From: Streptomyces sp. NBC_00513
GTDB taxonomy: Bacteria > Actinomycetota > Actinomycetes > Streptomycetales > Streptomycetaceae
Length of the DNA: 64,000 nucleotides
Direction of reading: 5' to 3'
Assembly (NCBI RefSeq): GCF_041431415.1
Contig: NZ_CP107845.1
Span: 4,154,001-4,218,000, forward strand
The notes under the pieces are model-generated. The model was not told the origin of the DNA and did no database searches. It saw nothing but the letters and a program-made list of their open reading frames with translations. Shown here one piece after another: positions 34,694 to 42,791 of the stretch (the stretch's first letter is position 1; the number at the start of each line of letters is the position of its first letter). A program made the position numbers and the translations under genes.

Positions 34694-35203
34694 ATGGCCG
34701 ACTCCGAGATCCACCACCACTACGAGCTGCTTCTCCCGGACGAGATCCACCACACGGTGAAGCCCGGCACGGCGCTGCTCCGACTGGAGACCACGCACAC
34801 CCGTGACGGCGTGCTGGACGGCGCGTGGTGGCCCCGTTCGAGCGACCCCCTGGCCGAGCTGCCCGAACTGATCTCGGTACTGACCGGCCACCTCGGCCCG
34901 ATCTCCCGCATCGGCCTGGACGCCTCGACCTGGCAGGACATCCCGACCCGCCTGGTCGTCGACGGCCACGTCGTGCACCTCGTCTCCGACCCGGTCGGAG
35001 ACGACACCGTCCTCATCACCCGCGGCGAGAACGACCACTTCGCGCTCCTGGTCGTCCCCCCGAACACCCGGCCCGCCGCCGCCCGCACCGCGATGGCCCG
35101 AGCGGTCCGCGCCGACAACACCACCCCCGCGACCCAGATCCTCATGGCCGTAACCATCGAAGCCCCCACCCCGGAGGACGACGAACCGGCCCCGGCCGCC
35201 TGA
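34694..35203 (+). CDS. DUF5994-type protein, divergent paralogue
   Basis: The 169-residue protein consists of one DUF5994-like domain with an acidic C-terminal tail (PEDDEPAPAA). It is clearly paralogous to the divergent gene. The 325-bp gap between them presumably holds both promoters. Its role is unknown; many Streptomyces DUF5994 genes occur near stress or developmental regulators. Confidence 0.8.
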   Translation: MADSEIHHHYELLLPDEIHHTVKPGTALLRLETTHTRDGVLDGAWWPRSSDPLAELPELISVLTGHLGPISRIGLDASTWQDIPTRLVVDGHVVHLVSDPVGDDTVLITRGENDHFALLVVPPNTRPAAARTAMARAVRADNTTPATQILMAVTIEAPTPEDDEPAPAA

Positions 35204-35742
35204 CGCCCACCCGCCGAAACGGGTCCTGCCTCAGCGGCACCGCTCGGTCGCTCCGGTGGTTGCCGCCGATCTCGCCGCGCCCCGCAACGAGGCCCCTGTC
35301 CCCAGGATCTGGCCAAGCTCCCGCCCGCAATGCCGAGGGAGAGGGTGTCGGAATCGCGGCATCCTCGGACCTTGGGCGTATCTGCTCTGAACCGCCGGCT
35401 GCTCTGCGACTACGTCGGTGCAGGTAGTCGATATACGGCACCCGGACGCCGAGAAACGGGTGATCGGTATCCGTGGAAGACGTGATCGGCCATGATCGGC
35501 CTCCATTGCCCATCGCGTTCGCAATGATCTGGCGGGGTGTCGCTTGCCTCGGTCGCAACTTTCCAGCCGTTCCCTGGGGATTGCGCGTGGCCTATGCCCG
35601 AAACCGCCACTCTGTCACCAGAGAGCGCCAAGACGTCGAGGGTGGCGTGATCTACGGTTCCTCCGCCGCTTTTCGGGCGGTTGAGTGCTTGCTGCACGAC
35701 CGAAGATCTGTTTCCGACCAGCTTCCCGAGGGGGAACATCTC
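35204..35742. other. Intergenic region, no gene seen
   Basis: About 540 bp with a slightly lower GC content and irregular codon structure in all frames. Several short open frames cross it on both strands, but none has Streptomyces-like third-position bias together with a ribosome-binding site. It presumably holds the promoter of the small secreted protein gene. It could contain a decayed gene. Confidence 0.4.
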
Positions 35743-36072
35743 GTGTTACGAGGCAAGCTCGCACGCAAGGCAGGGGCGCTCGGCATCAGTGTCATCGCAT
35801 TCGCCGGGGTGGCGGCCGCAGCGCCGGCCCAGGGGGCGCCGACCGGTGCCAACACGGTGTACGCCGACTGTTCAGTGGGCGCGTACGGCAAGAACTCGGA
35901 CGGCGTGTGGATCTCCTGTGGTGACGTCGTGGGCGGTGAGGCTCGTGGCCGCGGCGACTGCACAGGCGCGCCGGACATCTACACCAGTTGGGTGACGGGC
36001 TGGCAGTCATCCCAGAACGGGTGGTGCTGGTTCAGCATGCGGGGCGCCATCATGGAGACCCGCGCCTCCTAG
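35743..36072 (+). CDS. Small secreted Cys-containing protein, unknown function
   Basis: With the GTG start (LRGKLARKAGALG), preceded by GAGGGGG 9 nt upstream, the product is 109 residues. It has a Sec signal peptide cleaved near APAQGA (residue 29). The mature protein of about 78 residues has four cysteines (YADCSVG, ISCGD, GDCTGA, GWCWF), enough for two disulfides, and many Gly, Trp and Tyr residues. It lies 80 bp upstream of an FtsX-type ABC transporter. It looks like a secreted bioactive or inhibitor-type miniprotein, but no family is recognised. Confidence 0.7.
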   Translation: MLRGKLARKAGALGISVIAFAGVAAAAPAQGAPTGANTVYADCSVGAYGKNSDGVWISCGDVVGGEARGRGDCTGAPDIYTSWVTGWQSSQNGWCWFSMRGAIMETRAS

Positions 36073-36153
36073 TTCCCGACCGCAACCGCAGCTCACCGCG
36101 GGGCGCTCCGCGATGACAACTCCGCAGATCCCAAGAGAGGTTGTTTCCGGAAC

Positions 36154-36879
36154 ATGCGCACCGCGGTTTCCACTGCACCCCAAGCCGGAGGGCCGCTCGA
36201 ACCGGTCCTCCGGCTTGAGGGCGTTCACAAGATATACGGGGCGGGCGAGACGCGTCATGTGGCGCTGGATGCCGTCACTGTCGACTTTCACGCCGGGACG
36301 CTGGCCGCAGTGGTCGGTCACAGTGGCTCGGGGAAGTCCACACTGCTCAACATCGCGGGTGGTCTGGAGCAGGCAACGTCCGGGACCGTCACGCTCGCCG
36401 GGCATGTCCTGACCAGGATGGGGCCCGCCGAGCTGACCCGGACCCGGGCCGGTTTCGTGGCGTACGTCTTCCAGGAGTACAACCTGATCCGCACCATGAC
36501 GGTGCTGGAGAACGTCTGCCTTCCGATGGAACTGTCGGGGATGCCGCGGAAAGAGGCGCGCGAGAAGGCAGTTGAGGCGTTGGAGCGGACGGGGGTCCCC
36601 CGGCACACCCGGAAGTTCCCGGATCAGTTGTCCGGCGGCGAGCAGCAACGGGTTGCCATTGCCCGGGCCATCGCCGACCATCGGCCGCTGGTGTTGGCCG
36701 ACGAGCCCACCGGGGCCCTGGACTCGGCGAACGGCGAGCACGTCATCGGGTTGCTGCGGGAGGTCGCGGACAGTGGCGTCGCCTGCGTGATCGCCACCCA
36801 CAACCCGGAGGTGACGGCCGCAGCGGACCAGGTGGTCCGTCTGCAGGACGGCCGTATCGTCGCGGCAGGTGCCCCTTGA
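36154..36879 (+). CDS. ABC transporter ATP-binding protein (LolD/MacB-BceA type)
   Basis: The 241-residue ATPase has Walker A GHSGSGKST (55-63), the Q loop in VFQEYNL, the signature LSGGEQQR and Walker B VLADEPT. The sequence type is that of partners of FtsX-like permeases: lipoprotein or peptide-sensing and mechanotransmission transporters, including antimicrobial peptide resistance. The following permease gene overlaps it by 4 bp (TTGA). Confidence 0.93.
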   Translation: MRTAVSTAPQAGGPLEPVLRLEGVHKIYGAGETRHVALDAVTVDFHAGTLAAVVGHSGSGKSTLLNIAGGLEQATSGTVTLAGHVLTRMGPAELTRTRAGFVAYVFQEYNLIRTMTVLENVCLPMELSGMPRKEAREKAVEALERTGVPRHTRKFPDQLSGGEQQRVAIARAIADHRPLVLADEPTGALDSANGEHVIGLLREVADSGVACVIATHNPEVTAAADQVVRLQDGRIVAAGAP

Positions 36880-39467
36880 GCCGCGTCAGTCACCGTCGCT
36901 TGGCGTGGGTGCTCGGCTGGCGGCTGGCGAGCCGCAGCCGGTTGCGCACGCTCCTCGTCTGCCTGGCCATCGCCCTGCCCGTCGCCGCCGGCTCGGCGGT
37001 GGCCGCGTTGAGCGCCACCTCCCGTGTCTCGATCAGCGAGGCCAGGGCCGTCGCGTACGGCTCGGCCGACGGGCGGATCAGCACGCTCTCCGGCGAGCAG
37101 AAGGAGAACGCGACCGACCCGACCGCTTCCACCGCGCAGGTGGCAGCACTGTTACCCGGCGGCACACGCCTCGCCTATGACATCGACGTCATCGGGCTCG
37201 TGCTGCGAGGCCCGGAAGGACAGCAGAGCACCGTCGACGGACGGGCGGTCGACCTGGCTGATCCGCTCACTGCCGGCCTGTACCGCACGGACCGTGGTGC
37301 TCCTTCCACCCAGGACGGGACCATCGTGTTGTCGTCCGCGCTGGCGAAGGCGGTTGGCGTCACGGCCGTCGGCCGGCAGGTCTCGGTGGGCGAGACCCGG
37401 TTCACGGTCTCGGGCCTGGTATCCGACCGCAACGACCTGAGTCACCGGCTGTTCGCCCTGCCGCCGGGCGGAGCGCGGACCACCGCAGCGCTGGCGGCGG
37501 CCAAGGACGTGGGGAGCCCTCGATGGTTCGTGGGCCTGCCGCCGCAAGCCGACCTGTCCTCGGCGTCCGGAAAGTTGAAGAGCGCCGGTTACGCCTACAC
37601 TCCCGGCAGCCAAGCCTCGGCCATCGCCGAGCAGAGCGACGCCACGGATTCCACCGCCCTGCTCGTCGGATTCGGGCTGCTGGCAGAGATCAGCCTCCTG
37701 GTGACCGCGGCTTTCGCCGTCGTCGTACGCAGTCAGCGCCGGCACATGGGTCTGCTGGCCGCCCTCGGCGCCCCGGCCCAAGTGAGTTCGGCTTTCTTCC
37801 GCACGCACGCGCTGTGCGTGTCCGTACTGGGATCCTTCGTCGGCGTCGGGGTCGGGCAGGGCACGGCCCATGTGGTCGCGCCTGTACTGGCTGAGCGCGC
37901 GGGCGCCGACTGGGGGGCAGTGGACGGCGCGTGGCTCACGTCGTTGATCCTCGTCGTGACGGCCGTGGCCGTCACGGTCGTCGTATCGACGCTGCCCGCG
38001 CGTGCGGCCCTGAAGGAACATCCCACCGCTCTCCTGAAGGCGGTTCCGCCGGTTCACGGCAATCGACGGTTGCGTCTGCGCACGGCTGCTTCCGGCTGCC
38101 TCGTGGCGGCGACGGTTACCGGTCTGGCCGCAGCGGTGGCAGGTGCCGGGGCCCTGACCGCAGTCCTGGGGGTCGCGGTCTTCATCCTGGGTATCACGGG
38201 CACGGCCATGTCCCTGTCCGCGGCGGCCACTCGCCGCGCGGACACCGCGTACCTGCCCCTGCCCACACTGCTGCGGTCCGCCCTGAGGTCACTGCTCGCC
38301 TTTCCCGTCCGCGCCGCCACCACGCTGATCGCGCTGGGTGTCGTGGCCGCCGTTTCCACCACGGTCCTCGTGGCCTCGGCCTCCGTGGCCCAGAAGCAGC
38401 GGGACGACTATCAGGCGTCGCTGCCGCAGAACGCCGCTCTCCTCGTGACCCCTCGTGCTCTCAGCGATGCGGAGCGGGCTGCGCTGAGGGGCTCCGCCGG
38501 GGCTGCCGAGGTGTCGACCAGTTACAAGCGCGCGGCCATCGGGCGAGACGGGAAGCAGGTCGCGGTATCCCCTCGGACGGACTTCCTCGGCTGCATCAGT
38601 GACCGCGGGCTGTTGAAGTACGGCCAGAACGACTGGCACTCCTGCTACGCGGCCTCGGCCTCGCAGATCCCCTTTCCGACGGTCGGGATCGCGGATGCCG
38701 CAGCCGCGCAGGTTCTGGCCGGGGCCATGACGGACGAGCAGCGTAGCCGGTACGAGAGGGGGGAGGCGGCCGTCGCGGTCACCCCGACCGGACTGAAGGA
38801 CACCGTGGACCTGGTGGCCCAGGCCCGTAAGAAGGACGGCTTCCTCCTCGAGATGACGGCGACGCTGTCCCTGATTCGATTGCGGAGCACCGGAGGCGAG
38901 GAGTACCAACAGCTCCCCGCGGTCCTGGTCAGCCCGGCAGGAGCACGGAAGTCGAAGATCATCCCTGTTGGCCCCGACACCTACCTCCTCCACGGCGACT
39001 CCAAACTCAAGCAGCAGGAGGTCCTCCGCGGCCTTCCTGCGGACACGCAAGCGGACTCGACTGTCGCAGTGGAGTCCGGGCCCTCGGTCGTCAGCGCGGT
39101 CCAGAGGCTCCAGCCGATCGTGGCAGCCATCTCAGCGCTGACAACGATGGTGATCGTCGCCGCAATGGTCAGCCTCTGGACCTCCGACCTCAGGGGCGAG
39201 TACCAGATGCTCGGCGCGGTGGGCGCCGGCGCCTGGTGGCGCCGTCGGCTGGCCTCCTCCATGTCCGCCTTGCTGATCGTGGCGAGCGGCATCATCGGAA
39301 CCGGATGGGGCATTGCGGCTTCCGTGGCCTTCCTCACCGGAATGGAGACCGACATCTCCATTCCCGCGGGATGGCTGGCCCTCACCGTCGTCGCGGCCGT
39401 GGTCACAGCCGCCGTCGTGGGAGGAGCGCTGGTACCCCGTCACGCCCGAGCGCAGCGGCAAGCCTGA
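36876..39467 (+). CDS. FtsX-family ABC transporter permease
   Basis: The 863-residue permease starts at TTG overlapping the ATPase stop. It has one N-terminal TM (about 25-48), a first extracytoplasmic domain to about 255, three TM helices of the first FtsX domain (about 260-385), then a second unit with its own TM, a large extracytoplasmic domain (about 490-740) and a final three-helix FtsX domain (about 745-860). This two-FtsX arrangement with large outside domains is typical of actinobacterial MacB/BceB-like export or sensing systems. With the secreted Cys-rich protein upstream, export, sensing or self-protection is plausible. It is the last chromosomal gene before the integrated element. 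Confidence 0.9.
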   Translation: MSRVSHRRLAWVLGWRLASRSRLRTLLVCLAIALPVAAGSAVAALSATSRVSISEARAVAYGSADGRISTLSGEQKENATDPTASTAQVAALLPGGTRLAYDIDVIGLVLRGPEGQQSTVDGRAVDLADPLTAGLYRTDRGAPSTQDGTIVLSSALAKAVGVTAVGRQVSVGETRFTVSGLVSDRNDLSHRLFALPPGGARTTAALAAAKDVGSPRWFVGLPPQADLSSASGKLKSAGYAYTPGSQASAIAEQSDATDSTALLVGFGLLAEISLLVTAAFAVVVRSQRRHMGLLAALGAPAQVSSAFFRTHALCVSVLGSFVGVGVGQGTAHVVAPVLAERAGADWGAVDGAWLTSLILVVTAVAVTVVVSTLPARAALKEHPTALLKAVPPVHGNRRLRLRTAASGCLVAATVTGLAAAVAGAGALTAVLGVAVFILGITGTAMSLSAAATRRADTAYLPLPTLLRSALRSLLAFPVRAATTLIALGVVAAVSTTVLVASASVAQKQRDDYQASLPQNAALLVTPRALSDAERAALRGSAGAAEVSTSYKRAAIGRDGKQVAVSPRTDFLGCISDRGLLKYGQNDWHSCYAASASQIPFPTVGIADAAAAQVLAGAMTDEQRSRYERGEAAVAVTPTGLKDTVDLVAQARKKDGFLLEMTATLSLIRLRSTGGEEYQQLPAVLVSPAGARKSKIIPVGPDTYLLHGDSKLKQQEVLRGLPADTQADSTVAVESGPSVVSAVQRLQPIVAAISALTTMVIVAAMVSLWTSDLRGEYQMLGAVGAGAWWRRRLASSMSALLIVASGIIGTGWGIAASVAFLTGMETDISIPAGWLALTVVAAVVTAAVVGGALVPRHARAQRQA

Positions 39468-39532
39468 TCCAGGTCGCAGCCACCTGGTGCGGGTGGGAAA
39501 CGATGGCCAGGACAACGAGGGCTGAGGAACGC

Positions 39533-39564
39533 GAAGAGCCCCACCGCAAGCGGTGGGGCTCTTC
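39533..39564 (-). terminator. Original tRNA-Ser(GGA) terminator (left copy)
   Basis: A 15-bp stem GAAGAGCCCCACCGC with its complement around AA reads out of the remnant tRNA on the minus strand. This is probably the ancestral chromosomal copy. It also terminates the ABC permease transcript. Confidence 0.75.
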
Positions 39565-39590
39565 AACGTATTGCCCGGTGAGAGCAATGG

Positions 39591-39643
39591 CGGAGGATAC
39601 GAGATTCGAACTCGTGAGGGGTTGCCCCCAACACGCTTTCCAA
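39591..39643 (-). pseudogene. 3' fragment of tRNA-Ser(GGA) at attL
   Basis: The 53 nt from the acceptor 3' strand through the T arm and variable arm to the anticodon loop are identical to the intact tRNA at 55299-55383. After CTTTCCAA the sequence becomes unrelated (CTGTGCG), so no functional tRNA can form. It is the chromosomal half left behind by integration. Confidence 0.92.
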
Positions 39644-39878
39644 CTGTGCGCACCCCCATCCGGAGCCGTTCAGGAGGGTACACGGGGCATGTGAGCCGGG
39701 GGGCCTGTACGACGCTGAACGCTGACGACCGGCTGCGTACTGGACAAAGAAGTGGACAAGGGGTGGGTGTGCTTTGAGGCTCGTCCAGAGGGCGTGTGGC
39801 CGCGATGTTTGCCGACATGGATGGCAGCCGGCTGGTGTCGCGTGGCCGCCGAGGGACCCAGCTGATCGGGTTCCGGGG
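39644..39878. other. Left element-internal region, no gene seen
   Basis: The 235 bp between attL and the cargo gene hold no plausible coding sequence. It would lie next to the integrase-proximal arm in the excised circle, so it is the likely place for left-arm integrase/Xis binding sites. Confidence 0.4.
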
Positions 39879-41138
39879 TCAAGCCTCGCCGCGGTCGTCC
39901 ATCTGCTTCCACCGATCCACGACGGGACCGAATCCACCAAGCATGCGCAAGTCCGTGTCCGTCACCGTCTCCTCAATCACGATTTTACCCAGAATTGTCT
40001 TGCTGAAGGGTGCCAGTAGAGAGATGCACCTGCCGTCACGAGTAAGGGCCGCGACGGTCAACACCTCCTGTCGATCCTTCCTGTCGCGCGGTGGAATGAT
40101 CGCGCCCTGTGAGTCTCGTACTTCGTCGGGGGCCCACCACGCTTCAGCAACGAAAGCGATCCCATCCGCCCGAAGAGATTCGACGCGATCCGCGAGCCGG
40201 TGAAACGTGAGCAGCTTGCCGGCCTGGTCGGCGAAATTCGGCGATAGCATATCTATAACCTTGCCATCTCGGTAAAACCAGACCATGTGCATGTGACGCT
40301 TATCTTTCGCGAGTACGATGCGGGCAGTCTCCATGAGCTGCGGAGCTGCCTCAATCGGATCGGAAGCCGTTACTTTGAAGTCTCCGTACCGCTTTTTCGC
40401 TTTGACGACGCGACTCTCCTCTCGGGCAACCTCATAGGTGATCTCTCGGATGCCCGAGCCGTCGCTCAAGTCGAGGTGTTCCTGTCGAGCGTTGGAATTG
40501 ATGTCCATGCAAACCAAGGGTGCGACATCGATTTTGGGGACAACGCAGGAAGGGTCTCGCACGTCAAGTGCGCAGAGAGGCACAGATGCTGCTTCGTGCG
40601 CGGAGTGGAGAAGCTTGCAAAGCTCTATGTAAACCTCCCTGGTCGCTTGGAGGAGTTCATAGTCCGGCAGGGCCTTATCGACCCAACGACGGGATAGCGA
40701 GAGCACGCCCACCCGAGGGTTTCCGGGATCGGAGAAGAGAATTGCCATCATGTCGCGCGACGACAGGCGTGGAGGGAACGTGAGGGTTCGCTCTCGCTTC
40801 ACCCCCCAGTCGGCGACCCAGCGAATCTTGAATTCGCTCAGCAGGTCTAGGTCTGATTCCTTCACGACCCGGTTTCTCGATTTAACTGCCCAGCGCATCA
40901 GCGGCTTGGGGCCGACCGTTTTCACGAAATGGTTGTACCATTCGTCGTAGCCGGTCAGCTCTAGCTTCTGCTTCTGCACCATGAACGTTACGTTCCGCAT
41001 GGCTTGAATCAATGAATTCAAGTGCATGCGAAAGACATCCGGTTCCATGTAGGAATCCGCCATCGCGTGCCACATTGCATGGCAATCCATGAGCCTCTTA
41101 TGGGCTGACGGCATGGGGCAAATTTGGGCGTCGGTCAC
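39879..41138 (-). CDS. Unrecognised 419-residue protein, AICE cargo gene
   Basis: The gene is visibly AT-richer than its neighbours and uses many A/T-ending codons, so it is foreign even to the element. The N-terminal 110 residues are helical (LNSLIQAMRNVTFMVQKQK, DEWYNHF, then VKSRNRVVKESDLDLL), a layout reminiscent of HEPN-type domains with RN at 88-89, but the HEPN His is a Lys (Lys93). The remainder is mixed alpha/beta. There is no signal peptide, TM helix or nucleotide-binding motif. The GTG start has no ribosome-binding site, and TATTCT lies just upstream, so the mRNA may be leaderless. It sits alone at the end where AICEs carry accessory genes, so a phage- or plasmid-defence role is possible but unproven. 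Confidence 0.75.
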   Translation of the reverse strand: MTDAQICPMPSAHKRLMDCHAMWHAMADSYMEPDVFRMHLNSLIQAMRNVTFMVQKQKLELTGYDEWYNHFVKTVGPKPLMRWAVKSRNRVVKESDLDLLSEFKIRWVADWGVKRERTLTFPPRLSSRDMMAILFSDPGNPRVGVLSLSRRWVDKALPDYELLQATREVYIELCKLLHSAHEAASVPLCALDVRDPSCVVPKIDVAPLVCMDINSNARQEHLDLSDGSGIREITYEVAREESRVVKAKKRYGDFKVTASDPIEAAPQLMETARIVLAKDKRHMHMVWFYRDGKVIDMLSPNFADQAGKLLTFHRLADRVESLRADGIAFVAEAWWAPDEVRDSQGAIIPPRDRKDRQEVLTVAALTRDGRCISLLAPFSKTILGKIVIEETVTDTDLRMLGGFGPVVDRWKQMDDRGEA

Positions 41139-41302
41139 ATAAAGAGAATAACGCCTGCCTTGATGGGGTTGAGTTGATTTATCTTTTCTGGCGTTAAGTT
41201 ATAATTTGTTTGCTTATCTGTCCTTGCTCGCATCCCCGGTCGAGCGGCAGAGCAGCGTGGCACCCTTGGCAGCGAGCAACGGTGAGAGCGAGAGGAGCCC
41301 AC
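41139..41302. promoter_or_regulatory. Divergent AT-rich promoter region
   Basis: This is the AT-richest 100 bp in the window. On the plus strand a perfect TATAAT lies at 41200-41205, about 100 bp before the double GntR gene; the -35 is unclear. On the minus strand TATTCT lies 6-7 bp before the GTG of the cargo gene. Confidence 0.55.
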
Positions 41303-41749
41303 GTGTCGGAGGCCAGTCCGCGCGGAACCTACCTGGGTATTTCGGAGGCACTGCGCAGGGGAATCGAAGAGGGCGAGATCGTTGACGCGCTGCCGTCTGA
41401 GGCTGATCTCGTCAGCCTGCACGGGGTCTCCCGCAACACGATCCGCCGCGCGCTGAAGGTCCTCGAAGCCGAGGGGGTGCTTCAGTCCGCGCCCGGCAAG
41501 GGCTGGAGCGTCTCACGGGGTGGCGACCGGCGATCCCTCGTGGAGCGGATGACTGACGTGATCGCAGAGGATTCGCTTGCGATCGGTGACGTCTACCCGT
41601 CCGAGGCCAAGCTCTGCGAGCGCTTCGACGTCTCCCGCACGGCCGTGCGCCGTGCCATTGCCCAGATGGAGGGAACAGGCTTGCTCGACACTGTCCACGG
41701 CAAGGGGCGCACCGTACGCGCCCTCCCCACTCAGACCGGCCGGCCGTAG
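41303..41749 (+). CDS. Double GntR-type winged-HTH regulator
   Basis: The 148-residue protein is made entirely of two consecutive GntR-type wHTH domains. Domain 1 (about 1-70) contains LPSEADLVSLHGVSRNTIRRALKVLEAEGVLQ. Domain 2 (about 75-140) contains YPSEAKLCERFDVSRTAVRRAIAQMEGTGLLD, and each ends in a GKG wing. There is no ligand-binding domain. GAGGAG is 5 nt before the GTG. In pSAM2 the GntR-type KorSA represses the replication activator gene pra, and this tandem form could do the same by binding two half-sites as a monomer. Confidence 0.88.
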   Translation: MSEASPRGTYLGISEALRRGIEEGEIVDALPSEADLVSLHGVSRNTIRRALKVLEAEGVLQSAPGKGWSVSRGGDRRSLVERMTDVIAEDSLAIGDVYPSEAKLCERFDVSRTAVRRAIAQMEGTGLLDTVHGKGRTVRALPTQTGRP

Positions 41750-41760
41750 CCTTGGCCGTC

Positions 41761-42330
41761 ATGGGACTGACTACGTGGGCGTACTCGCTCTCCGAATCGC
41801 TGCTGTCCGATCCGCTGCCGCGCCGTTGGGTGCACTCGCTCGGGGTCGCCGAGCGCGCTCGCTCCCTGGGCCCGATCCTCAGCGCCGATGCGGAGCTGCT
41901 GGAGGCAGCCGCGGTGCTCCATGACATCGGCTACTCGCCGAGCCTCGCCACCACCGGCTTCCACCCGCTGGACGGGGCCCGGTTCCTCCGGGACCAGGAG
42001 GGCGCGGACGAACGGGTTGTCCGCCTCGTGGCCCATCACTCCTGCGCCCTCTTGGAGGCCGAGGAGCGAGGGCTGCGGCACGAGCTGGAGAGCGAGTTCG
42101 AGCTAGAGCGCCCCGACCTCGTGGACGCGCTCCTGTTCTGCGACATGACGACTACGCCGGACGGGCTCCACACCACGCCGGCGCGGCGGCTGGCCGAGAT
42201 CGTGGAGCGGTACGGGCCGGACACGATCGTCGGCCGCTTCATCCAGCGGGCAGCACCGGAGATCCATGCGGCTGCGGAGCGGGTGGAGTCCCGCATGGCC
42301 AAGGTGGCCGCCGGAGATCAGCCGATGTAG
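41761..42330 (+). CDS. HD-domain phosphohydrolase
   Basis: The 189-residue protein has the HD superfamily pattern: RRWVHSLGVAERA (first His), AAVLHDIGYSP (the HD pair), then VAHHSCA and a later Asp in CDMTTTPDGL. It is small and lacks other domains, as in nucleotide or phosphodiester hydrolases. The ATG is 11 bp after the GntR stop. HD, Nudix and XRE genes often lie together in AICE control blocks. Its 3' end overlaps the convergent Nudix gene by 13 bp. Confidence 0.85.
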   Translation: MGLTTWAYSLSESLLSDPLPRRWVHSLGVAERARSLGPILSADAELLEAAAVLHDIGYSPSLATTGFHPLDGARFLRDQEGADERVVRLVAHHSCALLEAEERGLRHELESEFELERPDLVDALLFCDMTTTPDGLHTTPARRLAEIVERYGPDTIVGRFIQRAAPEIHAAAERVESRMAKVAAGDQPM

Positions 42331-42791
42331 GGCTCAGACCGCGAGTCGTCCAGGCCGTGCTGGATGCGCAGCCTCATGGACGGGTGGATGTCCAGGTCGT
42401 CGAGGTCCGCCGGATCCATCCAGCGGACCTCTTTCGACTCGCTGCTCGTCCGAAGTGAACCGCCGGTCGGGTGGGCGCGGAAGCAGATCGAGAACTGCTG
42501 CCGCACCTCGCCGTCGTCGTACGCGAGCACGTGCTGAGGGTCGGTGTAGAGCCCCGAGATGCCGTCGATCTCGACCGTGATCCCCGTTTCCTCCTCCACC
42601 TCCCGCACGACCGTGTCGCCGATGCTCTCGCCGATGTCGTGGCCGCCTCCGGGGAGCGCCCACAGGTCGTTGTCGGTCTTGTGGATGATGAGCAGCCGTC
42701 CGGCATCGTCACGGACGACCGCGGTGACCGAGGGGACCACGGAGTTGGCGGCCGGCGCGTTGGGGTCTCGGAAGTAGTCGATTCGGCTCAT
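42318..42791 (-). CDS. Nudix hydrolase, Pif-like
   Basis: The 157-residue protein contains a complete Nudix box (GGHDIGESIGDTVVREVEEETGI: Gly, Arg-Glu and Glu-Glu all in register), so it should be an active nucleoside-diphosphate-X hydrolase. In pSAM2 the Nudix protein Pif prevents redundant transfer between cells that already carry the element, and this gene occupies a comparable place in the control block. It overlaps the upstream XRE gene by 4 bp (ATGA). Confidence 0.88.
   Translation of the reverse strand: MSRIDYFRDPNAPAANSVVPSVTAVVRDDAGRLLIIHKTDNDLWALPGGGHDIGESIGDTVVREVEEETGITVEIDGISGLYTDPQHVLAYDDGEVRQQFSICFRAHPTGGSLRTSSESKEVRWMDPADLDDLDIHPSMRLRIQHGLDDSRSEPYIG

Larger units (their letters stand above)
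39507..39643 (+). repeat. attL-side long direct repeat
   Basis: This stretch repeats at 55214-55351. From 39566 to 39643 (78 bp) the match is perfect, and leftward it continues with one substitution (39565) over the terminator hairpin and then one single-base indel and a few mismatches to CCAGGACAACGAG. It contains the tRNA-Ser 3' region and its terminator. Confidence 0.9.

Noticed and set aside
35410..35739. Possible minus-strand gene in the 540-bp gap before the secreted protein
   Set aside because: No ribosome-binding site, weak third-position bias and no recognisable motif.
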